Shown here one piece after another: positions 11,042 to 18,249 of a stretch of DNA of 38,612 nt. The stretch lies in assembly GCA_934371915.1 (NCBI GenBank), contig CAKROE010000014.1, positions 1-38,612 on the forward strand. Direction: 5' to 3'. This DNA is from an uncultured Blautia sp. GTDB taxonomy: Bacteria > Bacillota > Clostridia > Lachnospirales > Lachnospiraceae. Both the position numbers and the translations under genes were made by a program. The notes beneath the pieces are model-generated. The model was not told where the DNA came from and did no database searches. It was given only the letters and a program-made list of their open reading frames with translations. Within the stretch, counting starts at the first letter, position 1; each line of letters starts with the position of its first letter.

Positions 11042-11284
11042 TTATTTGTCAGTCAAAGCAGCTACCACTCCCGAGTATAATACCATAAAACCAAGAGCCA
11101 GAGCAATCCTGTCCGCAGAATGAAAATCGACTTTCAAAAGCATTGCTCCCATGATCATAATCTCAATCGTAACAAGTGCACCGAGAACCATCGCCATCAC
11201 ACTGGATAACTTCCGGCGATTTCTTCTTCCGTGATTTTTCTCGTTTCCATAAGCTCTTCTTCCTGCTTCTGCTGTATTGACCAT
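11042..11284 (-). CDS. Small two-helix membrane protein, probably SOS-controlled
   Basis: The protein has 80 residues. The basic N-terminus (residues 1-25: RR, KNHGRRNRRK) is followed by two hydrophobic segments of about 20 residues, LSSVMAMVLGALVTIEIMIM and IALALGFMVLYSGVVAAL, and ends KTD-like. I do not recognise a named family. ATG 11284 is chosen because AGGAGG lies 8 nt upstream; longer in-frame starts would run through the LexA boxes. It heads a probable operon with the WYL regulator and birA. Size, charge and membrane placement are compatible with a damage-induced division inhibitor or membrane-active peptide, but this is only inference from the regulation. Confidence 0.65.
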   Translation of the reverse strand: MVNTAEAGRRAYGNEKNHGRRNRRKLSSVMAMVLGALVTIEIMIMGAMLLKVDFHSADRIALALGFMVLYSGVVAALTDK

Positions 11285-11302
11285 CTTTACATCCTCCTGC
11301 AT

Positions 11303-11329
11303 CGAACATATTTTCCGAACACTCGTTTC
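11303..11329 (-). promoter_or_regulatory. Tandem LexA (SOS) boxes
   Basis: On the minus strand GAAACGAGTGTTCG (11329-11316) and GGAAAATATGTTCG (11316-11303) lie back to back. Against the Bacillus/Clostridia SOS box CGAACRNRYGTTYC, read on the opposite strand, each has one mismatch. They lie in the leader just before the AGGAGG of the small membrane protein gene. A third, weaker match (two mismatches) lies at 11388-11401. Confidence 0.65.
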
Positions 11330-11405
11330 TTGTATAAGAAGTATCTCATATATTATGTCCAATAAAACGGGATGAAGTAAATAAATCCAAATATATGTTC
11401 GTTTT

Positions 11406-11861
11406 TTATGCAGAAAGATTGATTTTTTCTATTTTCCAGCTTTTATTATCTACATACAGAACTGCCATCGTCGGTTCCTGCCCGAACCGGCTCCTTCCAC
11501 AGCTTCCGGGATTCAGCCAGAGCCGGTCGTCGATCATCTTCTCAAAATACGTATGTGTATGTCCGAATATGACAATCTGCGTGTCTTTCAGATCCCATGC
11601 CACATCTTTTTTATTATGTGTCATAAAAAAAGAAATATTTTCTATCTGAAACCTGAGTGCAGTTGCAATTCCCCGCGCCCAGTCTCCGTCATTGTTTCCC
11701 CTGACCGCATAAAGATTTCCTAATGGCCGGAGCTGATCCAGGATCTCCGGCCTGTCCACATCCCCGGCATGCAGGATGCAGTCACAGGTTTTCAGTATTT
11801 CGAGAACTTCCGGTCTCAGAAGTCCATGTGTATCTGATATGATCCCAATCTTTTGTGCCAT
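11406..11861 (-). CDS. YfcE/MJ0936-family metallophosphoesterase
   Basis: The protein has 151 residues and carries the full set of calcineurin-like motifs: SDTHG (9-13), HAGDVD, RGNND, THNKKD and GHTHTY. The family consists of small Mn-dependent phosphodiesterases active on artificial bis-phosphodiesters; the natural substrate is not known. ATG 11861 directly follows an AGGAGG site. It is the third gene after panE and a thioesterase, and its stop lies just before the LexA-controlled region. Confidence 0.88.
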   Translation of the reverse strand: MAQKIGIISDTHGLLRPEVLEILKTCDCILHAGDVDRPEILDQLRPLGNLYAVRGNNDGDWARGIATALRFQIENISFFMTHNKKDVAWDLKDTQIVIFGHTHTYFEKMIDDRLWLNPGSCGRSRFGQEPTMAVLYVDNKSWKIEKINLSA

Positions 11862-11903
11862 ATTCCTCCTCCTGATCTGCCGGATAATCGCTCCCTGCCA
11901 TTT

Positions 11904-12377
11904 TTAATAACCTTCAATTCTTCTTTCACGGCGAAGTGCATACCTCTTTTCTGCACCCTGCCACTCGGCCTTTTCTGCCTCAGTCTCCACGATCAGTCCC
12001 GGAACTTCTACTTTGTTATCATTTTCATCAAGTGCAACCATCACTTCATATGCACGGTTGATCATTTTACGCATTCCCTGTGAATCTTCCACGTATGTAT
12101 CGATCCGGACTTCCATCGATGTTCTGCCGACATAAGTCATCTTTCCGATCAGAACAACTGTATTTCCCAGATAGGCTCCTGCTTTGAAATTCAGATTATC
12201 CACACACGCTGTTGTCACAATCGTCCCTGCATGACGGTGTGCCACGATTCCTGCCATTTCGTCAATCCACTGCATCAGAACTCCGCCAAACAGACGTCCG
12301 TAACTGTTGATGTGTTTATTCATAATAAGATATGTGTTCTCTGTACGGGAATCTTCCACCCGTTTCATTTTACGCAT
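11904..12377 (-). CDS. Hot-dog fold acyl-CoA thioesterase
   Basis: The protein has 157 residues. The hot-dog helix motif NSYGRLFGGVLMQWIDEMAG contains the conserved N and D of the YciA/BACH type, followed by strands with VDNLNFKAGAYLG. These enzymes hydrolyse acyl-CoA to free acid and CoA in the cytoplasm. ATG 12377 follows AAGGAG at 8 nt. It lies 15 bp after panE and 42 bp before the phosphoesterase, so an operon is likely. The chain-length preference cannot be read. Confidence 0.87.
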   Translation of the reverse strand: MRKMKRVEDSRTENTYLIMNKHINSYGRLFGGVLMQWIDEMAGIVAHRHAGTIVTTACVDNLNFKAGAYLGNTVVLIGKMTYVGRTSMEVRIDTYVEDSQGMRKMINRAYEVMVALDENDNKVEVPGLIVETEAEKAEWQGAEKRYALRRERRIEGY

Positions 12378-12392
12378 CGTTTCTTCTCCTTC

Positions 12393-13313
12393 TTATAAAA
12401 TTCCCTGTTCTCTGAAGCGTGCGGCTGCTTTTTTATATTGAGGCATATTTACCTTATATTCTTTTCCCATGCGCACCACTTCATACACCAGTCCGTCCAT
12501 CTCTGAACGTTTTCCTTCCATGACATCTCTCTGCATGGATGTCGTTGCTTCCGGAGAAAGTGCCGCCAGTATCTTAAGATTTCTCTCAACCAGATCTTCC
12601 TCGAACTCAATTCCCATTGCGTGAGAAAGTGCAACAATCTCACGTATAAGTGCCTTGAACATTTCTCTCTGCTCGCCTTCCCGCTGAAAATCAGCAGCAA
12701 CGGCATTGCAGTAAAGACCTGCTGCCCCGATCGGTGAAACATAGGAAAATTTCACCATGGCATCTCTGCGTATATTTTCAGACAGGACAACCTCCATCTC
12801 ATCCGATGCCATATCTTTTGCCACTTCACGCATTTTTTCCGTCTCTTCTTCCGGTTTTCTTGCTCCAAACACCACTCTTAGGATTTTTCCATGCTGAAGG
12901 ATCACACCAGGTTCCAGAATATTTGCTGAAACATAAATACAACCGTCCGTCACAGTAAGCTCCGGGAGTTTTTTCTGCAGACGGCCGCCTGTACCATAAA
13001 TATTCAGGATTGGAATCACAATCGTTTCTTTTCCTGCAATTTCCTTTATGGTCGGAACCGTCTCATCTATGGAATAGCCTTTAACACATACCAGTATCAC
13101 ATCTGGCGTTTCTTTATATTCTTCTGCAGTGCATGCCTTTACCGGCAGTGTTTCCCTGCTTTCATCCCACAGTTTCTGTATTGCCAGTCCGTTTTTTCTG
13201 ATTGCTTCCAGATGTTTTCCTCTGGCAATCAATGTTACATCTTTTCCTGCTTTTTCCAGAAAGAATCCAAGGCAGCCCCCGGTTCCTCCGGCTCCTATGA
13301 TTGCATATTTCAT
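12393..13313 (-). CDS. panE: Ketopantoate reductase family protein
   Basis: The protein has 306 residues. The N-terminal Rossmann motif is GAGGTGGCLG. The C-terminal all-helical domain includes the conserved region with Lys (MVKFSYVSPIGAAGLYCNAVA) and ends in the usual catalytic Glu/Ser neighbourhood (EMDGLVYEVVRMG). The family reduces 2-dehydropantoate to pantoate with NADPH for CoA synthesis, but several paralogues act on other 2-keto acids. ATG 13313 is preferred over ATG 13322, because AAAGGAG lies 10 nt before the former and touches the latter. Neighbouring thioesterase and phosphoesterase genes fit a CoA-related role loosely. Confidence 0.85.
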   Translation of the reverse strand: MKYAIIGAGGTGGCLGFFLEKAGKDVTLIARGKHLEAIRKNGLAIQKLWDESRETLPVKACTAEEYKETPDVILVCVKGYSIDETVPTIKEIAGKETIVIPILNIYGTGGRLQKKLPELTVTDGCIYVSANILEPGVILQHGKILRVVFGARKPEEETEKMREVAKDMASDEMEVVLSENIRRDAMVKFSYVSPIGAAGLYCNAVAADFQREGEQREMFKALIREIVALSHAMGIEFEEDLVERNLKILAALSPEATTSMQRDVMEGKRSEMDGLVYEVVRMGKEYKVNMPQYKKAAARFREQGIL

Positions 13314-13339
13314 CTGATACATTCTCCTTTGTTTTCATA

Positions 13340-13358
13340 TTACAGGAAGTTCCTGTAA
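13340..13358. promoter_or_regulatory. Palindromic operator-like site before panE
   Basis: TTACAGGAAGTTCCTGTAA is a perfect 9+1+9 palindrome, 26 nt before the panE start. On the minus strand it overlaps a TAATAT sequence usable as a -10. It is too short and has too small a loop to act as a terminator, so a repressor site is the better reading. Confidence 0.45.
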
Positions 13359-13402
13359 GTTTTCATGTTATTTGAACATTACGGAGTAATTTCCTATTAC
13401 AT

Positions 13403-13433
13403 AAAAAATCGGCTCTCCGATCATGGAGAGCCG
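13403..13433 (-). terminator. Rho-independent terminator of upp-nth
   Basis: CGGCTCTCC and GGAGAGCCG pair as a perfect 9-bp stem around a 6-nt loop (13410-13433). On the minus strand this is followed by ATTTTTTAT. Confidence 0.85.
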
Positions 13434-13462
13434 AAAATTACAGCCACAGGCTGTCCTGCATC

Positions 13463-14095
13463 TTATATGTTCTTTGCACAGATATCCGCAAGGCAGCATC
13501 TGTCACAGTAAGGTTTTGTCCTTGCCGTGCACACCTCACGTCCATGATACACCAGACGATGGCAGAAATCACTGCCTTCCTCCGGCGGTATGATCTTCCA
13601 GAGAGCCATCTCAACCTTTTTTGGTTCTTTGATTCCGTCCACCAGACCGATGCGGTTACACAGACGGATACAGTGTGTATCTGTCACAATCGCAGGTTTG
13701 CCGAAAACGTCACCCATGATCAGGTTTGCACTCTTGCGTCCGACTCCCGGAAGTTTCAGAAGTTCCTCAAAAGTTGTCGGTACATTGTCTGCATACTGTT
13801 CGTGCAGGATGCGCATGCAGGCGCTGATATCCCTCGCCTTGCTTTTACCGAGTCCGCACGGGCGCACGATTGCTTCGATCTCCTCAGGCTCTGCTGCGGC
13901 AAGCGACGCAACATCCGGATATTTTGCATACAGATCTTCCACAACAACATTTACCCTTGCATCGGTACACTGTGCTGCCAGCCGAACACTGACGAGCAGT
14001 TTCCATGCCTGGTCATAATCCAGCGTACAGCCTGCATCCGGATATTCTTTTTTCAGTCGGTCGATCACTTCCAGTGCCAGTTTCTCTTTTGTCAT
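13463..14095 (-). CDS. nth: Endonuclease III (DNA glycosylase/AP lyase)
   Basis: The protein has 210 residues. The helix-hairpin-helix LPGVGRKSA (115-123) contains the catalytic Lys 121; the catalytic Asp 139 is in VTDTHCIRL. A C-terminal [4Fe-4S] cysteine set has spacing C-x7-C-x2-C-x5-C, one residue longer in the first gap than in the E. coli enzyme. It removes oxidised pyrimidines and nicks AP sites in base excision repair. ATG 14095 is preceded by an AGGGAAG site; a longer frame to 14158 runs into upp. It follows upp by 25 bp with no terminator between them. Confidence 0.94.
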   Translation of the reverse strand: MTKEKLALEVIDRLKKEYPDAGCTLDYDQAWKLLVSVRLAAQCTDARVNVVVEDLYAKYPDVASLAAAEPEEIEAIVRPCGLGKSKARDISACMRILHEQYADNVPTTFEELLKLPGVGRKSANLIMGDVFGKPAIVTDTHCIRLCNRIGLVDGIKEPKKVEMALWKIIPPEEGSDFCHRLVYHGREVCTARTKPYCDRCCLADICAKNI

Positions 14096-14120
14096 TCTTT
14101 TTGCTTCCCTGATATCGTAA

Positions 14121-14750
14121 TTAGATAGTTCCGAAAATACGGTCACCTGCATCCCCAAGTCCCGGGCAGATGTATGCGTGGTCGTTCAGTTCACGGTCCA
14201 GATGTCCTACATAGATCTGCACATCCGGATGTTCTTTGTGAAGACGCTCCAGACCCTGTGGTGCAGCGATAACGAACATGCATTTGATGTTCTTTCCGCC
14301 GTGTTCTTTGATCATTCTGACTGCATCAACAGCAGATCCGCCGGTAGCAAGCATCGGGTCTGTAACAACGATCAGACGCTGTTCGATCGGATCCGGAAGT
14401 TTACAGTAATATTCATGTGGTTCATGTGTCTCCGGATCTCTGTAAAGACCGATATGGCCGATCTTTGCGGACGGAACAAGTGTGGTGATTCCGTTTACCA
14501 TACCAAGACCTGCACGAAGTACCGGAACTACGGCAAGTTTCTTACCGGAGATCATTGGTGTCATACATGTCTCGATAGGAGTTTCAACCTCAACATCCTC
14601 GAGCGGAAGATCTCTCAGAGCCTCATATCCCATAAGTACTGCGATCTCTTCGATCAGTTTACGGAACTCGTTTGTTCCTGTATTTTTGTTACGAAGCATA
14701 GAAATTTTGTGCTGGATCAGCGGATGATCCATAATAAATACATTCTCCAT
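14121..14750 (-). CDS. upp: Uracil phosphoribosyltransferase
   Basis: The protein has 209 residues. The PRPP-binding segment [13 protein letters not shown] and the uracil-binding C-terminus ([16 protein letters not shown]) are both intact, as is the RAGLGM motif. It converts uracil and PRPP to UMP in pyrimidine salvage. ATG 14750 follows GGAGG at 5-6 nt. The leader carries a 26-bp repeat insertion. The promoter at 14838-14866 is divergent from that of the VWA/AAA operon. Confidence 0.96.
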   Translation of the reverse strand: MENVFIMDHPLIQHKISMLRNKNTGTNEFRKLIEEIAVLMGYEALRDLPLEDVEVETPIETCMTPMISGKKLAVVPVLRAGLGMVNGITTLVPSAKIGHIGLYRDPETHEPHEYYCKLPDPIEQRLIVVTDPMLATGGSAVDAVRMIKEHGGKNIKCMFVIAAPQGLERLHKEHPDVQIYVGHLDRELNDHAYICPGLGDAGDRIFGTI

Positions 14751-14795
14751 AATTTCCTCCATCAATAACTTTATCATACTCTGTGTAATTTATAA

Positions 14796-14821
14796 GTTAC
14801 TGTTCACTTCGTTCCAGTAAC
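14796..14821. mobile_element. Minimal derivative of the miniature inverted-repeat element
   Basis: A 26-bp insertion, GTTACTGTTCAC to CAGTAAC, matches the ends of the 142-bp element at 14907-15048 (right end inverted). It is flanked by a perfect 8-bp target duplication ATTTATAA (14788-14795 and 14822-14829). Almost the entire interior is missing. It lies within the leader of upp. Confidence 0.75.
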
Positions 14822-14837
14822 ATTTATAACTATGGTG

Positions 14838-14866
14838 ATTATACCTTATTTCTTTTCCATTGACAA
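14838..14866 (-). promoter_or_regulatory. Sigma-A promoter of upp-nth
   Basis: On the minus strand TTGTCA (14866-14861) and TATAAT (14843-14838) are separated by 17 nt. Its -35 shares the sequence TTGACAA with the -35 of the oppositely directed promoter, so the two polymerases should exclude each other. The leader is then about 80 nt and includes the 26-bp insertion. Confidence 0.7.
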
Positions 14867-14887
14867 CTCCTGCCGAAATGATACACT
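14860..14887 (+). promoter_or_regulatory. Sigma-A promoter of the VWA/AAA operon
   Basis: TTGACA (14860-14865) and TACACT (14882-14887) are separated by 16 nt. The start point would fall near 14894, so the transcript would carry the whole element at 14907-15048 in a leader of about 225 nt. Confidence 0.55.
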
Positions 14888-14906
14888 GAAAATATATAGT
14901 TGCATT

Positions 14907-15048
14907 GTTACTGTTCACAGGTAATATCCCGCGAGGTGTTTTGCCATGAATATGGCAAAATCCCGAGACATACGGGGCAAAATCCCATCACCGAAGGTGA
15001 TTTGAAATGGATTTTGACCAAGTTGCTGTGAACGGAGTGAACAGTAAC
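14907..15048. mobile_element. Miniature inverted-repeat transposable element, copy 1
   Basis: A 142-bp element with 12-bp perfect terminal inverted repeats (GTTACTGTTCAC, GTGAACAGTAAC) and a perfect 8-bp target duplication GTTGCATT (14899-14906 and 15049-15056). It has no coding capacity. Inside are two palindromes: TTTTGCCAT/ATGGCAAAA (14939-14960) and ATCACC/GGTGAT (around 14988-15002). A second full-length copy, inverted, lies at 35717-35857. No transposase that recognises these ends is in the window. Confidence 0.85.
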
Positions 15049-15118
15049 GTTGCATTTCACGTACCATATGCATTTTCATACTTATAGCTATTCCCCTCAT
15101 TTGAAAGGAGCATCCAGA

Positions 15119-15454
15119 ATGACCGCATATGAAGAGGATTTTCTTTCTACAGGACAGGAAACGCGCAGGCTCGCGATTGCCCTGAAACGCTTCTGCGAAA
15201 TCGAAGATCCCGCATGGAAAAATAAATATCAGAAATATCTGGCTTTGCGTTTTCGTCCTGCGCTTTCTGCCCTGATCCGCGAGGGAGATCTGGCACGGAT
15301 ACAGGCACTGTGCAGCTTTGCCCCGGTCACGGAAGCTGCCCTCAATTCCTTTATTGATGAATCCGTACAAAACCGGCAGGAAGAAATCCTTGCTTATTTT
15401 ATGAATCTGAAAAAAGACCGCTTCGGTTTTCATGACCGCGAATTTACCCTTTAA
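15119..15454 (+). CDS. Small protein of unknown function, first gene of the VWA/AAA operon
   Basis: A 111-residue protein, predicted to be soluble and helical, rich in Arg, Leu, Ala and Glu, with no signal peptide or membrane segment. I do not recognise a family. ATG 15119 follows AAAGGAG at 8 nt. It lies 20 bp before the VWA-domain gene and is probably an accessory or adaptor for the ATPase/VWA pair. The repeat element sits between its promoter and start codon. Confidence 0.72.
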   Translation: MTAYEEDFLSTGQETRRLAIALKRFCEIEDPAWKNKYQKYLALRFRPALSALIREGDLARIQALCSFAPVTEAALNSFIDESVQNRQEEILAYFMNLKKDRFGFHDREFTL

Positions 15455-15474
15455 ACCATCTTCAGGAGATTTTT

Positions 15475-16680
15475 ATGAACCAGACACTTTTTGCAGAACC
15501 TGCTTCTCTCTGTCTGAAAATCTGGGATCTGGCACGGGAACAGCTTTCTGTAAAATATCCTTTTTTTCGAAAATTAATATGGGATTTTTCCTTTCAGGAA
15601 TCCTCTGACACACATACTGCCGGAACAGACGGACACATCATTTACTTTGCTCCGGAATTTCTGATCCAGACTTTTCAGAACGATCCGGACGCGCTGGAAG
15701 CATTGCTTCTGCACATGTTGTATCACTGTCTGTTCCTCCATCCTGTGATGGAAATACCGCCTGACCATACTCTGTGGAATCAGGCCTGTGACTTTGCAGT
15801 CGAACGCCTGATCACCGGAAACAAAAATTTCTCATCCCCGTCAGTCATCTACCATGAGCTACAGACCACTTCAGAAGAAACTGTCATCCCGATTGTCGAC
15901 GACCATCAGTTCTGGAAGCTGGCGGACCGTAAAAAAATTCTGGAACAGATGAAGCAGATCTGGAATTCCGGCACAGGTGCCGCCGGTCTCGGACTTTACG
16001 GAAATTCCGGCCGTGGAACGGCTCCCGGCAATCTCACGGAAGAACTTGTTCTGCAGCAAAAGCACCGCTATGACTTCCGCCGTTTTCTCAGACGTTTCGC
16101 CGTCCAGCGGGAAGAACTGCACACCGATACTTCCAGTTTTGATTATATTCCTTATGTCTACGGACTGAACCATTACGGAAACATGCCGCTGATCGAACAT
16201 CTGGAATATCAGGAAATGAACCGTATGGAGGAACTGGTGATCGCTATCGACACCTCCGGTTCCTGCACGACCGAAACGGTATGCCGCTTCATGGAAGAAA
16301 CTTACGGAATCCTCAGTGATCATGAGAATTTTTTTCAAAAAATGAATCTCTATATCATCCAGTGTGACAGTTTTATTCAAGACTGTGCACACATTACCTG
16401 TGAAAAGGACTGGAAACGATACCTCAGTAATCTGCAGATTCACGGACGTGGCGGCACAGATTTCAGACCGGTCTTTGAACATGTGGAAGCGCTTCGCTCC
16501 GAGAGAAAAATCCGTAACTTAAAAGGTCTTCTGTACTTTACCGACGGTGACGGGATTTATCCGCCAAAACCAACTTCCTATCAGACCGCTTTTGTTTTTT
16601 ATCATGAAAAAGCCCTGCACCAGCAGGTTCCCACATGGGTCACAAAGCTCTATCTGGACGATGAAAATTTCAGGCAGTGA
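15475..16680 (+). CDS. VWA-like domain protein with degenerate metallopeptidase-like N-terminus
   Basis: A 401-residue protein of the DUF2201-type putative metallopeptidase/VWA family. Residues 75-112 have the helical pattern of a zinc peptidase (LLLHMLYHCLFLH, then WNQACDFAVERLI), but the catalytic Glu of HExxH is Met, leaving H80, H84 and H89. The C-terminal VWA-like domain has an intact MIDAS: DTSGS at 259-263, Thr 328 in GRGGTDF and Asp 357 in YFTDGDG. Such proteins work as partners of MoxR-type ATPases, with the VWA domain binding a client through a metal. It is followed after 48 bp by the AAA gene. Confidence 0.85.
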   Translation: MNQTLFAEPASLCLKIWDLAREQLSVKYPFFRKLIWDFSFQESSDTHTAGTDGHIIYFAPEFLIQTFQNDPDALEALLLHMLYHCLFLHPVMEIPPDHTLWNQACDFAVERLITGNKNFSSPSVIYHELQTTSEETVIPIVDDHQFWKLADRKKILEQMKQIWNSGTGAAGLGLYGNSGRGTAPGNLTEELVLQQKHRYDFRRFLRRFAVQREELHTDTSSFDYIPYVYGLNHYGNMPLIEHLEYQEMNRMEELVIAIDTSGSCTTETVCRFMEETYGILSDHENFFQKMNLYIIQCDSFIQDCAHITCEKDWKRYLSNLQIHGRGGTDFRPVFEHVEALRSERKIRNLKGLLYFTDGDGIYPPKPTSYQTAFVFYHEKALHQQVPTWVTKLYLDDENFRQ

Positions 16681-16728
16681 TTTCTGCCCTTCTCATACAG
16701 ACCTTCCGGAGAAAGGACACATAACCTT

Positions 16729-18249
16729 ATGAATATCAAAGATGCAAAAAAAGAATTGCTTCATACAATACAGATTTATACCAGAAAAGATGCACACGGA
16801 CACTATCTCATGCCGGCTGTACGCCAGCGTCCGCTGCTGCTTATCGGGCCTCCGGGTATCGGCAAAACTGCCATTATGGAACAGGTGGCAAAAGAATGTG
16901 GAATCGGACTCGTTTCCTATACGATCACACACCACACCCGTCAGAGCGCAGTCGGACTTCCTGTAATCGTAAAAAAGAATTTTCAGGGAAAAGAATACTC
17001 CATAACGGAATACACAATGAGCGAGATCATTGCGTCCGTTTATGAAAAGATTGAAGAAACCTCCTGCAAAGAGGGAATTCTTTTTATTGATGAAATCAAC
17101 TGTGTCTCCGAAACTCTGGTCCCTACCATGCTGCAGTTTTTACAGAATAAAACTTTCGGTACCCATCCTGTCCCGGAAGGCTGGGTCATTGCTGCTGCAG
17201 GCAACCCTATCGAATACAACCGCTCTGCACGGGAGTTTGATATCGTTACACTTGACCGCGTAAAAAGAATGGACATTGAGCCGGATCTTGATATCTGGAA
17301 AGAGTATGCCTATGCAAAAGGTCTTCATGCTTCTGTCATCTCTTATCTGAACCTGAAAAAAGAACATTTTTATCACATTGAAAACACTGCTGCCGTAGTC
17401 TCCTTTGTGACCGCCCGTGGCTGGGAAGATCTTTCTTCTATTTTATTTGGATATGAAGAACTTGGATTTATTCCCGATGAAAACCTGATCCGTCAGTATA
17501 TCCAGGACGACGATATTGCCAGAGATTTTACCGCTTATTATCAGCTGTATGCAAAATACCGTAAAGATTACCCGATTGCCGGACTGCTTGAGGGAAATTT
17601 AAATGAAAAAGATTTTCAGGCACTATGTACGATGGCATCCTCCGCTCCATCAGACGAGCGGCTCAGTGTATGCAGTCTTCTTCTCGATGGCTGGAACCGA
17701 TATTTCCTGCAGTTTGAGGAAGAAGATCATTTCGTAATACGGCTTCAGGAAACGCTTTCTCAGGCAAAAACTGCCCTGCTTGCCGGATCCTCTCTGGCTG
17801 ATTTTGCAGAGCAGTATCGAAATGCATTAAAAATCCGCCGGCAGAATCAGCTTCTTGACAGTCGTGAAACAGACGAATCCGAAAAAACAGCCCGACTCCT
17901 CGAAGACAGTCTGATAGAAACAAGAAAAAAACGACTCACTGCGCCGGATGAAATCATTGATGTTCTCCGAACTGCACTGAGCCGTTCTGCTACCATCCGC
18001 AAAGATCTCGCACAGAAAACACAGCTTGCACTAAAACAGGGCTTTGCCTTTGCAAAAACTGCTTTTCACAACGGACCGGAATTACTCTTTCTGATCTCCG
18101 ATCTCAGCCACAACAGTTACGCCATGTCTTTTATTCGGACTTTCGGATGTGAAGATTATTTTGTTTTCAGTAAAAAACTTGAGTTCCAGAAAGAACGCGC
18201 ACAGCTTCTTCAGGAAATTGATGCAGCCACACTCAATTTTCGCTGCTGA
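16729..18249 (+). CDS. MoxR/dynein-related AAA+ ATPase
   Basis: A 506-residue protein. The N-terminal AAA+ module has Walker A GPPGIGKT at 40-47, Walker B LFIDEIN at 118-124 and sensor-1 Asn 159 in AAAGNP. The C-terminal 250 residues are helical and charged, without a recognised enzyme domain. Together with the preceding VWA protein it forms a MoxR-VWA chaperone pair of the RavA-ViaA kind, thought to remodel or insert cofactors into client complexes. The stop lies inside the 3' end of the converging fusion gene (17-bp overlap, no terminator between them). Confidence 0.87.
   Translation: MNIKDAKKELLHTIQIYTRKDAHGHYLMPAVRQRPLLLIGPPGIGKTAIMEQVAKECGIGLVSYTITHHTRQSAVGLPVIVKKNFQGKEYSITEYTMSEIIASVYEKIEETSCKEGILFIDEINCVSETLVPTMLQFLQNKTFGTHPVPEGWVIAAAGNPIEYNRSAREFDIVTLDRVKRMDIEPDLDIWKEYAYAKGLHASVISYLNLKKEHFYHIENTAAVVSFVTARGWEDLSSILFGYEELGFIPDENLIRQYIQDDDIARDFTAYYQLYAKYRKDYPIAGLLEGNLNEKDFQALCTMASSAPSDERLSVCSLLLDGWNRYFLQFEEEDHFVIRLQETLSQAKTALLAGSSLADFAEQYRNALKIRRQNQLLDSRETDESEKTARLLEDSLIETRKKRLTAPDEIIDVLRTALSRSATIRKDLAQKTQLALKQGFAFAKTAFHNGPELLFLISDLSHNSYAMSFIRTFGCEDYFVFSKKLEFQKERAQLLQEIDAATLNFRC

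Noticed and set aside
13441..13453. CAGCC/GGCTG mini hairpin after nth
   Set aside because: Only 5 bp and no T tract; the real terminator follows at 13403-13433.
14751..15118. Riboswitch or pyrimidine attenuator in the upp leader
   Set aside because: No PyrR-binding loop, terminator or known aptamer consensus was found; the structure is explained by the repeat insertions.
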